Shown here in pieces: positions 52,901-60,147 of a stretch of 64,000 nucleotides of DNA. A program made the position numbers and the translations under genes. The stretch lies in assembly GCA_905221605.1 (NCBI GenBank), contig CAJNDS010002244.1, positions 74,501 to 138,500 of the forward strand, written 5' to 3'. A model generated the notes under the pieces. It did not search any database and had not been told where the DNA came from. It worked only from the letters and a program-made list of their open reading frames with translations. The stretch's first letter is position 1. Every line of letters begins with the position of its first letter. The stretch comes from Symbiodinium natans. Lineage: Eukaryota > Sar > Dinophyceae > Suessiales > Symbiodiniaceae.

Positions 52901-55058
52901 AGTCCAACTTGGAAAGAAAGAACCGCCCCTCGTCAACCTGCCTCTTCATCACCTCCAAGCCCAAGCCTTGCCGAAGACAGTCAGAAATCTCGTTCCCCTC
53001 GTCTGAAAGGGAGATGAACACAAAAGCAGGTCGTCGCTGATCTAGAACTTCTCGAAGCTTGGAGCGGTGTTCCTTCTTTTCAATGCGCCAACCCGCTGCT
53101 GCTGTAAAACCTTCTTGTTCAGGTAGGACCCGAATCCCATCTCGACGAAGCGCCGCGCCAGTAGCCGTGCTCTGGAACAACTCCATGTAGTCCAGCTGAA
53201 GGGGGGAAGTGGCACGCCGCTGCTCTCGAGCCATCTGAACCAATTTCTCGGAAGCCGTCTCGACTTCCTTGGCGGGACAGTCCATCTCCTCCGTTGTGAA
53301 CCAGCCTTGCAGCCGGGGGGCTCGCAGCACCCAGTATGGGCCCACGGAGGACCGCACCAAATTCTCATCGTATCCAAGAAGAGGGAAGGCCGGATCACGA
53401 TGTCTCTGCACGAAGTTCACTCCTTTGGTGCACACCCACTCCCGTCGGTGTCCTCCACCCTGATCCGAGCCGCGTGACGAAGCCCCGGGACCGCGTTCCT
53501 GTAGAAGACCTTGCTCATCTCGACAGTCGTGCCAAACGATCTCCTCGCTCACTTTCGGCTCTTCGGTGATGGCAACCCAGGGCGCCTGCAACCATGTTGG
53601 GAGTTGGTGAGTGTAGTTCAGATCTCGCCAGTCTTCAGGGACTCGGTAGTGGACAGCCCAGCAGCTCTCATCACCGCCTTCGTGACGGATGGCCTGCTGG
53701 AATCCCGGGGACAGCTGTTGCCAAGAAAGCAGCTGCGAGGTCACGGCACACCATGCGAGAGCCTTGGGCCAGAGGAGAGCGGGAGGTCGAGCTCGTTCGG
53801 ATTCTGCCCGGCTGAGCTCACCGGCGACCACTCCGTTGTTGAAGAGAGACCCTCGGGGCCCCCATCCTCGTCCACCTGCATCTGCTGCGCCACGGTCTTG
53901 TTCACCATCTCGGAGACCTGGACGGGAGTCATTCCCGATATGTCCATTTGGGTCCCCTGCTGCATCATCAGGAGCATCTGACCCTGTCCGCGGGCTAGGT
54001 CGCGCAAGGTGTGGCTCATCTCCTGAAACCCCGAGAGCATTGCCTTCAGCGTGTAGTTCAGCTCGGGCGGGATCGGCTCGTTGGGCACCGGGTTGGTCGT
54101 CGTCACGCCGAGAGATGCCGCCCGTGATTGGCCTCGAGGAGGAGGATTGTACTGAGTACTCGTAGGTCCTGGTTCGTCTCGGGAGGCCCTCGCTCTGGCC
54201 TTTGCTTTGGATCTTGGGAACTTGGGCACATACGAAGTCCTGGCCGAGCACCGGGGGCACACGGACCAGGTGGCGTATTGGTTGGCACGCCGAGTGTGAG
54301 GAGCTGGATGGAGGCACTTCCCAGGCTCCTGCGCGTCGTCCACCAAAAACTTCTTCTTCTCCGATACGGGGCTCTTTTGCGTGGTTTCCATCAAGGCCAG
54401 CCTGGCGTAGCTCACCCGAATCGTCTCCCACATTTGTAGCACGTGAAGCATCAGCTGGCGCCACCGCATCGTCTGAGAGTTGCCCTCCGCGCCGCTCGTC
54501 GAGCGAGACGAGTTGTCCATGCTTGTCGACGCGAGAGGGGATATCGAATTTCTGACTCACAGAGTCGCTGATGTTGCCCATTTGAGCAGCTGATGTCGTG
54601 GCAAGCGGAGACAAAGTTCCACGCGAGCTTCGATTCAAGGGCTTCCTACTGGCTTCCACGAGTGGCTTCGGGTCTGCATGCACTTGTTCTTGCTGACATG
54701 GGAGACTACCTGACGTCAACTCCATCTCCAGACCTGAAAACTGCTCAGACTTGCAAGACATGGGTGCGAAGCAGGAGGACCTTATGTATCGGGAAGAAGC
54801 TTGCGACTTCATGAATGCGTCGTCGGAGAGCTTGAACTGCTGTTTCGCAGTCTCCGGCACCGGAAAGTAGGTCCCGTCCCACTGCACCAGGGGCACAGCA
54901 CGATGACCGGATGGCAACTTGACCATCGGCATGTTCACGCCGATGCCCTTGAAACACACCTCATCTGTTGTGAGGTCCATGGTAGTGCCCAAATGGGCCA
55001 AGAAGCCTACCGACAACAAGGGCGGCACGGGAGTGTCGATCACGATGAACTTGACCAT
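49884..55058 (-). CDS. Polyprotein middle frame: protease end, accessory domains, integrase
   Basis: 1724 codons. Residues 1-60 finish the protease region (PPLLSVGFLAHLG). Residues about 180-432 are probably out of frame, because the frame at 53741-54520 reads better there. Residues 620-760 are methyltransferase-like and 830-970 form the oxygenase-like domain. The integrase has H1061, H1066, C1095, C1098, then D1125, D1187, E1222, and an SH3-like end with WVGPGLVV near 1385. A Pro/Ser-rich linker follows to about 1640. The first ATG at 55058 lies inside the protease region, so translation most likely comes from the Gag frame by a +1 shift. Confidence 0.92.
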   Translation of the reverse strand: MVKFIVIDTPVPPLLSVGFLAHLGTTMDLTTDEVCFKGIGVNMPMVKLPSGHRAVPLVQWDGTYFPVPETAKQQFKLSDDAFMKSQASSRYIRSSCFAPMSCKSEQFSGLEMELTSGSLPCQQEQVHADPKPLVEASRKPLNRSSRGTLSPLATTSAAQMGNISDSVSQKFDIPSRVDKHGQLVSLDERRGGQLSDDAVAPADASRATNVGDDSGELRQAGLDGNHAKEPRIGEEEVFGGRRAGAWEVPPSSSSHSACQPIRHLVRVPPVLGQDFVCAQVPKIQSKGQSEGLPRRTRTYEYSVQSSSSRPITGGISRRDDDQPGAQRADPARAELHAEGNALGVSGDEPHLARPSPRTGSDAPDDAAGDPNGHIGNDSRPGLRDGEQDRGAADAGGRGWGPRGSLFNNGVVAGELSRAESERARPPALLWPKALAWCAVTSQLLSWQQLSPGFQQAIRHEGGDESCWAVHYRVPEDWRDLNYTHQLPTWLQAPWVAITEEPKVSEEIVWHDCRDEQGLLQERGPGASSRGSDQGGGHRREWVCTKGVNFVQRHRDPAFPLLGYDENLVRSSVGPYWVLRAPRLQGWFTTEEMDCPAKEVETASEKLVQMAREQRRATSPLQLDYMELFQSTATGAALRRDGIRVLPEQEGFTAAAGWRIEKKEHRSKLREVLDQRRPAFVFISLSDEGNEISDCLRQGLGLEVMKRQVDEGRFFLSKLDFNVMNRLRRQGEWSALLQDPEVCLASSTRGWWMTNHPEMHASLVSDETILFERPLSSMRSSPSSQEEAREEECLAKQLLRDQDFSMGSCLRLLNSTRWPASSRRRSGDREDVVYAALGQFSHGKFSGITKHTLLIENTVRYLNGFMTYHGALGPRSSLAISRNNRMPRHRDVNNTHQNYSIALGKFSGGELWTEKENGKVMREVGSKVTVAGELQRHRKKMVEFDPKRFHGVEPWQGDRWSITAFRTRSVDGLDVAGRERLQRLGFQVEGYNPGSHYEDKFVDKMRDFSRSWTTSCANNMPLASFPATIEEEMEEDIQAHPRGQGPEEVLSEAQKNLVRKLHVNTGHPPRDRFLRTLRAAGALDSVLKYVRDKFVCENCAIRQGPDHRRKAQCPRTFAFNRILSIDVFYVPFKETSVAVLNMVCHGTGYQVAQRIEASSGTPSAAATWKAFLQSWVRFLGPPYMVITDGGNEFHGIFERGLEQLGILQHTTAPESPWQNSKAERHGGWLKQKLKQEIQSGQCVMSSLSELDDFLSQLTAAKNRWYNSGGYTPTQLVFGELPRVPGELLSEDPGGLVPLADAFHDPGGLDEAGVEFRRRAELREKARQLAMQAVSKDVIQRAAKTSMVPTRTWSPGQWVYCFRRGKAGDTLHPTPRWVGPGLVVLANKSVIWVAMRTRLWRCSPEQLRSAFPSEVLGRQIASDPDMGELLRQVVSGGQAGAVDVSREGPPTGEDHLRPVERVTEGVPLPRLEPTATGVVPEDPAMIPSEVPVPPGLLPVPHLPRGGQPVRQVSGSTAGSRRSSTQEPAQEPESSEGLFPVPEEGAEPPYGDMETSRADREDPALPEPRPLKVPRIKESGSVSPEPQASSSSTSATPNPTVEESTRAPGTPIGRLLDMVQRGRSEPGPEEGPPPDENFSLFAMDEEGAWSLVASRADEVDMRQLCQKEQALFKESDELEWSAILKTKAVRVIKGLEARKMREMYPERVLNGAKAKAAAWSRQLESQV
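50859..51896 (-). other. Integrase domain
   Basis: Inserts the cDNA into the genome. Zinc-binding H-x4-H ... C-x2-C (residues 1061-1098 of the middle frame). Catalytic D1125 in SIDVFYVP, D1187 in ITDGGNEF and E1222 in NSKAERHGG, with 34 residues between the last two, one fewer than the canonical 35. All key residues are present. Confidence 0.93.
52149..52571 (-). other. 2OG-Fe(II) oxygenase-like (TET/JBP-like) domain in the retroelement
   Basis: Residues 830-970 of the middle frame. PRHRDVNN gives the iron-binding H888-x-D890, followed by YSIALGKFSGGELW. FHGVEPWQGDRWSITAF gives the distal H949 and a 2-oxoglutarate-binding R958. The H-x-D-x-x-N ... S-x-x-x-x-L-G-x-F-x-G-G-x-L-W and H-x-V-x-P-W-x-G-x-R-x-S-I wording is close to algal and fungal TET/JBP oxygenases, which oxidise thymine or 5-methylcytosine in DNA. 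All four catalytic positions are intact. The substrate is not shown; a protein or RNA hydroxylase is possible. Confidence 0.8.
52779..53201 (-). other. Degenerate methyltransferase-like (Rossmann) segment
   Basis: Residues 620-760 of the middle frame. YMELF (M625-F628) starts a strand as in the D/E-L-F opening of cytosine-5 methyltransferases. A later strand, RRPAFVFISLSD (675-686), stands where these enzymes have the P-P-C motif, but neither P-P nor C is present. It may be an inactive relic or an unrelated fold; sequence alone does not decide. Confidence 0.4.
53741..54520 (-). CDS. Alternate-frame segment with Cys/His motif
   Basis: In the frame one base on from the middle ORF this 259-codon stretch reads as natural protein: helical LMLHVLQMWETIRVSYARLA, then CLHPAPHTRR ... 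WSVCPRCSART, a C-x2-H...C-x2-C zinc-ribbon-like motif, then GFQEMSHTLRDLARGQGQ. The overlapping middle frame here is low complexity. The frame returns near 53770. A pair of compensating indels, or two recoding events, would explain it. Confidence 0.65.
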   Translation of the reverse strand: MDNSSRSTSGAEGNSQTMRWRQLMLHVLQMWETIRVSYARLALMETTQKSPVSEKKKFLVDDAQEPGKCLHPAPHTRRANQYATWSVCPRCSARTSYVPKFPRSKAKARARASRDEPGPTSTQYNPPPRGQSRAASLGVTTTNPVPNEPIPPELNYTLKAMLSGFQEMSHTLRDLARGQGQMLLMMQQGTQMDISGMTPVQVSEMVNKTVAQQMQVDEDGGPEGLSSTTEWSPVSSAGQNPNELDLPLSSGPRLSHGVP

Positions 55059-57198
55059 GCACCCCTGGGACTCCGCCCAGAGCGATGGGCATCAAGATGG
55101 CCTTCTCCACACGTGCTTGACCTCCGATGCCAGTAGGTGCCGCCGCTGGCGCCGGGATCTCCACCGTCTTCAGACCCTTGCCCGCCAGCTCACACTCCAG
55201 CGCGCTCAAAGCAGCCTTGCCGATGATGTCCTGGGTCGCACCGATGTCCAGAATCGCCATCCCTGGTGGAATGGAGAGGAAGGCCCACGGCCCCAACTGC
55301 TTCTCGCCCTTCATCAGATCGGAGTCCGCCATGTGCACAGCATAGGAGTAGTGGGTGCTGCCACCACCCTCAGCAGGTCCCAGGTAGCAAAACCCTGTCA
55401 CCTTGCTGACGTCGGGAACTCCGTCCTTGGCCAAACGACAGTCCTCCGACCAGTGACCTTTCTTTCCACACGTCCGGCACCTGGAAATCTTCTTCAGCTG
55501 CTCCTTCGACCATTTCGGCTTGGAGCCAACAGTGCCAGAGCCGCGGCCGTCGCCTCCCTTGGAGAAGCTGCCGCGGTCCTTGCGTCTCTCGGCCTTGAAC
55601 TTCTTGTTCTCCTTCCAGGTGCGTTTCTTGAAGGGCGGGCGATTCTCCACCAGGGCAAAGACCAAGGCCGCCTGCTCCTCAGTGAAGTTCATGTCCGACA
55701 GGCCATGGAGGACCGTCTCGTCCCACAACTCACGCTCGGAGCTCTCTGAGCCATCATCATCGCTTTCGGATCTCTCCTCCTCGGCCAGGAAGCTGCTGTT
55801 CTCGTTGCGGACATCACCCTCGTGCTGGAAGGCAACCACTCGATCAGATCTCACGTCCATGCGAGCCAAGGTGGCTGCCAGACGATCCACATTGTGGTCC
55901 TCGCCCTGCATGAGCGCCGTAAGATTCTGGAGCCCTTGTTCTGACAACCCGGACCCCTCTCTCAGCATGGTGGCCTTGAGCTCACTGGGTAGATGCAGCC
56001 CATGGCTGGCCGTGCGGGTGAAGTCCCTCAACCTCCTCATGGCATACTGAGCTAAGGTCTCGTCACGCCGCCGCCCTGAGTCATGCATGACTCCTTTGTA
56101 GGCCTGCCTCCGCTCGTCATCTTCTCGCACTCCGGCCTTCATCTCGATGATCTGCAGGATACACTCCAGGTAGTGCTCCGAGATCAGCTGGGTCTCCGTC
56201 AAGTGCTCGAAGTCCACCTGCATGTCCCAGCCCAAGGTCCTCAAAACCTTCTCGGCCCGCCGGAACAACGGCACGTCCGTCTGCTTGTTCCACCTCCGGA
56301 TCGCTGCCACCCATTGCCGACGATACGACCAACCAGGCCAAGCAGGTGGATCGCTGTAGTCGCCCTTGTAGCCTCCAGCGCATCCTGAGCCTTCCCACCA
56401 TGGACCGGTACGAGGAGCACCTCCCGGGCGATCACCGCCGCTGCCCCAACCGCCAGGTCCGACGCCAAAGGGGAAGAAGTTGACAGACGAAGTCGCTCCC
56501 ATCGGGTTTGTCGAAGAGAAGCGTCCTCCTGGAGGAGCCAAGCCCGGATGTTGTGGAAGCTGAGTCGATGAGCCACCCGCCACTGATAATCCGGGAGGAG
56601 GGCCAGCATGTCCGTGAGGGGGTCCCGGAGGTCCACAGCCTGGAGGAAATAGCCCGTATGGAGCCACCGGTCCACCCGGTAACCCGGAGCCCTGATAAGG
56701 CCCCCAGACATTGGGAACCACATGCTGTGCACCCAAGCCTCCGGGACATCCAGCAGCGGACGCTCCCAAGGGTCCGCGTGTCGATGGGGAGGTCGCGTCC
56801 ACCAGCTGCCTCGCTGCTTCTAGCCAAGGATCCTCATGCACTGATTGCGCGCCACCATCGTCAGCCGCCGTCGCCGAAGAACTTGAAGCTAATCGGGTAG
56901 TAGGCACCGAGGTCATCCTGGCAGCCCCAGCTGCCGCATGCCGACTATCTTCTCCCCCAGGTAGTCGGCTCGCCCCAGTCCCAGCAGACTGGCCATCGCT
57001 TGCGTCGCCATTCATCATGTAGCTAGCGTGACCCAGTGAGGCATCCCAGCCCCCTGAGCTCTGCCATTCCATGGACCAGTCATTCCCCGAACTCCAAGGT
57101 CGGGTCGTAGCGCCCCAAGTCGAGTCAAACTCATTCCAAGTCGCGGGAGCACGCTGCCATGAGTGCGCAGGGTGAAAGTATTGGAGCCCTGGGTCCAT
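54961..57198 (-). CDS. Gag and protease start
   Basis: 745 codons from an ATG only 23 bases inside the 5' LTR edge. Residues 1-280 are Gly/Pro-rich. About 295-450 is a helical capsid-like region (RRAEKVLRTLGWDMQVDF), then an acidic stretch near 478 and a basic stretch 525-570. The CCHC zinc knuckle CRTCGKKGHWSEDC has C574, C577, H582, C587 and binds RNA for packaging. The protease active site reads AILDIGATQDIIG, with D651-I-G653 in place of D-S/T-G. The natural frame leaves this ORF near the GGGG at 55062-55065; the codons after that are frame-shifted readthrough to a stop at 54961. Confidence 0.92.
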   Translation of the reverse strand: MDPGLQYFHPAHSWQRAPATWNEFDSTWGATTRPWSSGNDWSMEWQSSGGWDASLGHASYMMNGDASDGQSAGTGASRLPGGEDSRHAAAGAARMTSVPTTRLASSSSATAADDGGAQSVHEDPWLEAARQLVDATSPSTRGPLGASAAGCPGGLGAQHVVPNVWGPYQGSGLPGGPVAPYGLFPPGCGPPGPPHGHAGPPPGLSVAGGSSTQLPQHPGLAPPGGRFSSTNPMGATSSVNFFPFGVGPGGWGSGGDRPGGAPRTGPWWEGSGCAGGYKGDYSDPPAWPGWSYRRQWVAAIRRWNKQTDVPLFRRAEKVLRTLGWDMQVDFEHLTETQLISEHYLECILQIIEMKAGVREDDERRQAYKGVMHDSGRRRDETLAQYAMRRLRDFTRTASHGLHLPSELKATMLREGSGLSEQGLQNLTALMQGEDHNVDRLAATLARMDVRSDRVVAFQHEGDVRNENSSFLAEEERSESDDDGSESSERELWDETVLHGLSDMNFTEEQAALVFALVENRPPFKKRTWKENKKFKAERRKDRGSFSKGGDGRGSGTVGSKPKWSKEQLKKISRCRTCGKKGHWSEDCRLAKDGVPDVSKVTGFCYLGPAEGGGSTHYSYAVHMADSDLMKGEKQLGPWAFLSIPPGMAILDIGATQDIIGKAALSALECELAGKGLKTVEIPAPAAAPTGIGGQARVEKAILMPIALGGVPGVHGQVHRDRHSRAALVVGRLLGPFGHYHGPHNR

Positions 57199-57208
57199 AC
57201 CCCAGGCG

Positions 57209-57219
57209 CTCCGCTACCA
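57209..57219 (-). promoter_or_regulatory. Primer-binding site, initiator tRNA-Met-like
   Basis: Two bases after the 5' LTR the minus strand reads TGGTAGCGGAG, complementary to a tRNA 3' end CUCCGCUACCA. That end pairs with a 5' AGCGGAG, the A1:U72 form typical of eukaryotic initiator tRNA-Met, the usual copia primer. Confidence 0.8.
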
Positions 57220-57221
57220 AC

Positions 57222-57379
57222 TGTAGCGGCAGATGAAAGCTGCGCTCCACGCATCTCTACTTTTCACGCTCGGGCGTACGATCCCTTGAGCCACGATCAA
57301 GCGTGGCGAAGCTTCATTGCCGGGACTCTTGCACATCTGGTCAAGATTGGAAAGCATTGACAACAGGAAACTCGATACA
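57222..57379 (-). repeat. 5' LTR
   Basis: 158 bp, identical to 48126-48283. It should contain the promoter and polyadenylation signals, but I see no clear TATA box. Dinoflagellate promoters often lack one. Confidence 0.96.
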
Positions 57380-57384
57380 CTACC
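57380..57384. other. Target-site duplication CTACC (right)
   Basis: Exact partner of 48121-48125. Confidence 0.9.
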
Positions 57385-57432
57385 CATCGGATGCTCTGTC
57401 TTCGGATTCAGAGGCTGTTTGGGGCTTAGGGT

Positions 57433-57548
57433 GCCAGGATGGTCCTCAAAAACCCCTCAGAAAGAACAAAAACACATTGCGAAATCTAAGCCTCTCACAC
57501 CCAGTAGGCGAATATATCCCAATATGCGAAATATCCCAAGTGCCTACC
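57433..57548. repeat. Family G element
   Basis: GCCAGGATGGTCCTCAAAAA at the left and CCCAAGTGCCTACC at the right. Same body layout as 31002 and 63447, but diverged. Confidence 0.6.
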
Positions 57549-57618
57549 CCGAAACCCTGTTGCAACTGGAGCCCTAAACCCTAAACCCTAAACCCTAAAC
57601 CCTAAACCCTGCAGCACC

Positions 57619-57807
57619 GGGAGGTTCATGGGTAGTTCATTTGAAGTGGGGTTATATGTCCCCCCCATCCCCTAAACCCTTCTTGTTTTGAACCCTAAGC
57701 CCTAAATACTGAACCTTTAAACCCTACACCCTAAACCCTTCTTGTTTTGAACCCTAAACCCCAAACCCTCAGCCCGACTTATGGCTACCCAATGAACCTC
57801 CAAGCAG
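57619..57807. mobile_element. Family B element split by telomere-like DNA
   Basis: GGGAGGTTCATGGGTAGTTC at the left and GGCTACCCAATGAACCTCCA at the right. Between them 57670-57771 is CCCTAAA-type DNA that itself contains a duplicated CCCTTCTTGTTTTGAACCCT. Confidence 0.75.
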
Positions 57808-57892
57808 GGAGTAAAGCGCTGCTAGAGTCTATGGAGCTTAGGATGCACGGGTGCGGCACAATCCCCCCCCCCCCCTCTAAAGAAAAAAAAAT

Positions 57893-58025
57893 CTGTGCTG
57901 AAAAGAGTTAAGGGTTTAGGGTAAAAACGGTGCTGAAAAGGGTTTAGGGTTTAGGGTTCAGGGTAAAAAACGGTGCTGAAAAGGGTTTAGGGTTTGGGGT
58001 TTAGGGTAAAAACGGTGCTGAAAAG
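57893..58025 (+). repeat. Tandem repeat with telomere units
   Basis: Four copies of GGTGCTGAAAAGGGTTTAGG followed by one or two further telomere units and TAAAAAC. A compound repeat in which telomere units are part of a longer period of 35-45 bp. Confidence 0.88.
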
Positions 58026-58829
58026 GCTTTATAAGGTCTAGGGAATTTATGGTTCAGGGTTTAGGGTATTGTTACCCCAAACCTCTGAAGTTCAGGGCAT
58101 CGTTGAAAGCTTGAACCCGAAACCAGCCTTGCTGAGTAATATAGGGGTCGGAAAAACTAGAATAGGGCTTTGGGGGTTCTTGTAGTAGAATGATAACGGG
58201 ACCTTAAGGGAAGACTATACTAGTTTATGGTTAGATTGACTTTGTTTATTCCTTCTTGGGTTTAAGTACCCTTAGAAATGTAAAGTGGCACCCAACTACA
58301 AAGTATTAGTCATTATTCCGATCCCCTATAGTACGGGGAGCGGAGCCTCCTCCGAGACGTCCGTGGAAAACTCCTGCACCACCTGACCAGTCAATAACAA
58401 GGCGGCCATAAGTCCTATGAAGCACTGTGTCGGTTTAGGGTTTAGGGTTTAGGGTTTAGGGTTTAGGGTTTAGAGTTTAGGGTTTAGGGTTTAGGGTTTA
58501 GGGCTTGGCTTCCCTTTTTCAACTCAGGCTCCTCTTCTGTCAGCTGGCTTGGTTTCCCTAGACCCTAACCCCTCAACCCAACCCCGAATTCATGTTCAAT
58601 CTGTGAAAGCCCAGGGTAAGCAAGGGCTATCGGCTATGGGTTTAGGGTGGACAGATCTTGTTTGCCGGGTACCTGCCACTTTCACAATTCTCGGACAGAT
58701 GCATGCGTCGGCCAGGTCTCAGAGACGCCAAGACAATGCCGTGCAAGCTTTCCAATTCCGGTGCCCCGCGCGGTTGGGTGGGAATGCTATGCTTGCAACT
58801 GCTTACTGATCGTATTGCATAGTGTCACC
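58026..58829. other. Mosaic stretch with TTTAGGG array
   Basis: TTTAGGG array at 58435-58503 (ten units). 58200-58340 shares wording with 42160-42230 (GGGAAGACT, ATTATTCCGA), a further dispersed repeat. 58549-58808 is open on plus (VCRVPATFTILGQMHASAR) without a recognised family. Confidence 0.5.
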
Positions 58830-58898
58830 TAAACCCTAAACCCTAAACCCTAAACCCTAAACCCTAAACCCTAAACCCAAAACCCTAAACCCTAAACC
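58830..58898 (-). repeat. CCCTAAA array
   Basis: About ten units. Confidence 0.95.
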
Positions 58899-59078
58899 CG
58901 TATTGTGTCTTTTGGGCTGCTGGGCTTGAAAGCCCCACAGCTTCCAACCTCCTAAACGCGGACCCCATGACTTATAATAGTTCTCTGTACTGGGTAGCCC
59001 AGTCACCGTATTGTAAGAAGGGCACCCCGCAACCAAGAGCCAAGGGCTTCGGCTTAGCCACCTAACCCTAAAACCAAG

Positions 59079-59164
59079 GTGTGATATCCGCTGGCCTCGC
59101 CAGTCTCGTTCTGCACGACGAAGTCGAAGCGCAGAATGTGCCGTCCGTTTGTCCGGGCGCCGAT
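59079..59164 (-). CDS. FN3-like exon (tentative)
   Basis: After a CCTTGCAG acceptor-like site the minus strand reads GRHILRFDFVVQNETGEASG. The alternation R-F-D-F-V-V-x-N-x-x-G resembles an FN3 or related beta-sandwich F strand and F-G turn. It lies on the far side of the retrotransposon from the 46495 exon, consistent with one interrupted minus-strand gene. Confidence 0.45.
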
Positions 59165-59442
59165 CTGCAAGGCAATGAGTTCGCTTCAGCGGTTACTTCG
59201 CCCCAGTTTCCCAAGCAAACCCTAAACCCTAACCCTATGCCCTAAACCATAGGCCGCCCGCGCCAGGCGGCGGCCGGTACAACTGAACGCTACCGCTTCG
59301 AGATCTGCTTGCTTTGCCAAGCAGATCGAGCTTGCCACACCTGATGCATCCCTGCTAGCCATAGGGCACAATGTAATAATGGATTAACCCTAAACCCCCG
59401 ACACGCGACCCCGGCGGGGGAGGTCGGGCCTAAGAAGCTGTT

Positions 59443-59898
59443 GCGCCCCCGCCAGGTTGCCCCGGTTGCCCTGGCAGGGTTGCCCCTGCCAGCCCGCCAG
59501 GGTTGCCCCCGCCAGGGTTGCCCCCGCCAGGGTTGCCCCCACAGGGTTGCCCCCGCCAGGGTGGCCTCCGCCAGGGTTGCCCCCGCCAGTTGCCCCCGGC
59601 AGGGTTGCCCCCGGCAGGGTTGCCCCCGCCAGGGTTGCCCCCGCCAGGGTTGCCCCTGCCAGGGTTGCCCCCGCCGGTTGCCCCCACCAGACTTGTCCCC
59701 GCCAGACTTGTCCCCGCCAGGGTTGCCCCCGCCAGGGTTGCCCCCGCCAGGGTTGCCCCCGCCAGGGTTGCCCCGCCAGGTTGCCCCCGCCAGGGTTGCC
59801 CTTGCCAGGGTTCCCCGCCAGGGTTGCCCCCGCCAGGGTTGCCACCAGAGTTGCCCCTGCCAGAGGGTTGCCCCCACCAGTTGCCCAGCAGGGCGGTT
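59443..59898 (+). repeat. GC-rich 15-bp minisatellite, main array
   Basis: About thirty copies of GGGTTGCCCCCGCCA with small slips. All six frames tend to be open, giving Pro/Gly/Leu or Ala/Arg/Val repeats; these are not supported as proteins. Satellite arrays of the same unit lie at 60040-60147, 60437-60617, 60826-60853 and 61022-61092. Confidence 0.95.
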
Positions 59899-59920
59899 GC
59901 CTTCCCGAAATTGGCCTCGC

Positions 59921-59986
59921 CGCCTATTCAGGAATTGTGCACCTGTATGCTTCGTCGTCCTTGGGCCCTGCCAAAGTTCTCCATTA
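59921..59986 (+). repeat. Dispersed duplicate, short copy
   Basis: Begins CGCCTATTCAGGAATTGTGC and ends GGGCCCTGCCAAAGTTCTCC plus ATTA. The copy at 60627-60781 has the same two ends but about 90 bp more between them. Confidence 0.8.
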
Positions 59987-60039
59987 GTGGCCCCCGCCAG
60001 GGTCCAGACATATAGAAATCAATATATGCGTATACCTCA

Positions 60040-60147
60040 CGGGTTGCCTCTGCCAGGGTTGCCCCCGCCAGGTTGCCCCCGCCAGGGTTGCCCTGTCAGG
60101 TTGCCCCGCCAGGGTTGCCCGCCAGGATGCCCAGGGTTGTCCCCGCC
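60040..60147 (+). repeat. Minisatellite array left of the cytochrome b insert
   Basis: About seven GGGTTGCCCCCGCCA-type units, interrupted by CCCTGTCA and CAGGATGCC. It ends directly at the mitochondrial-type sequence. Confidence 0.9.

Larger units (their letters stand above)
48126..57379 (-). mobile_element. Ty1/copia LTR retrotransposon, 9254 bp, with accessory oxygenase domain
   Basis: A complete element with identical 158-bp LTRs and a 5-bp target duplication. Domain order on the minus strand is Gag, protease, a cysteine/histidine segment, a methyltransferase-like segment, a 2OG-Fe(II) oxygenase-like domain, integrase, RT and RNase H. Integrase before RT defines Ty1/copia. Identical LTRs imply a very recent insertion, yet four frame changes interrupt the polyprotein (near 55062, 54515, 53770 and 49935). 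These could be sequencing indels, mutations or recoding sites. The absence of TTTAGGG repeats inside contrasts with its surroundings. Confidence 0.95.

Noticed and set aside
57207-57221. tRNA gene near the primer site
   Set aside because: Only the 3'-end complement is present; there is no cloverleaf. It is the retroelement primer-binding site.
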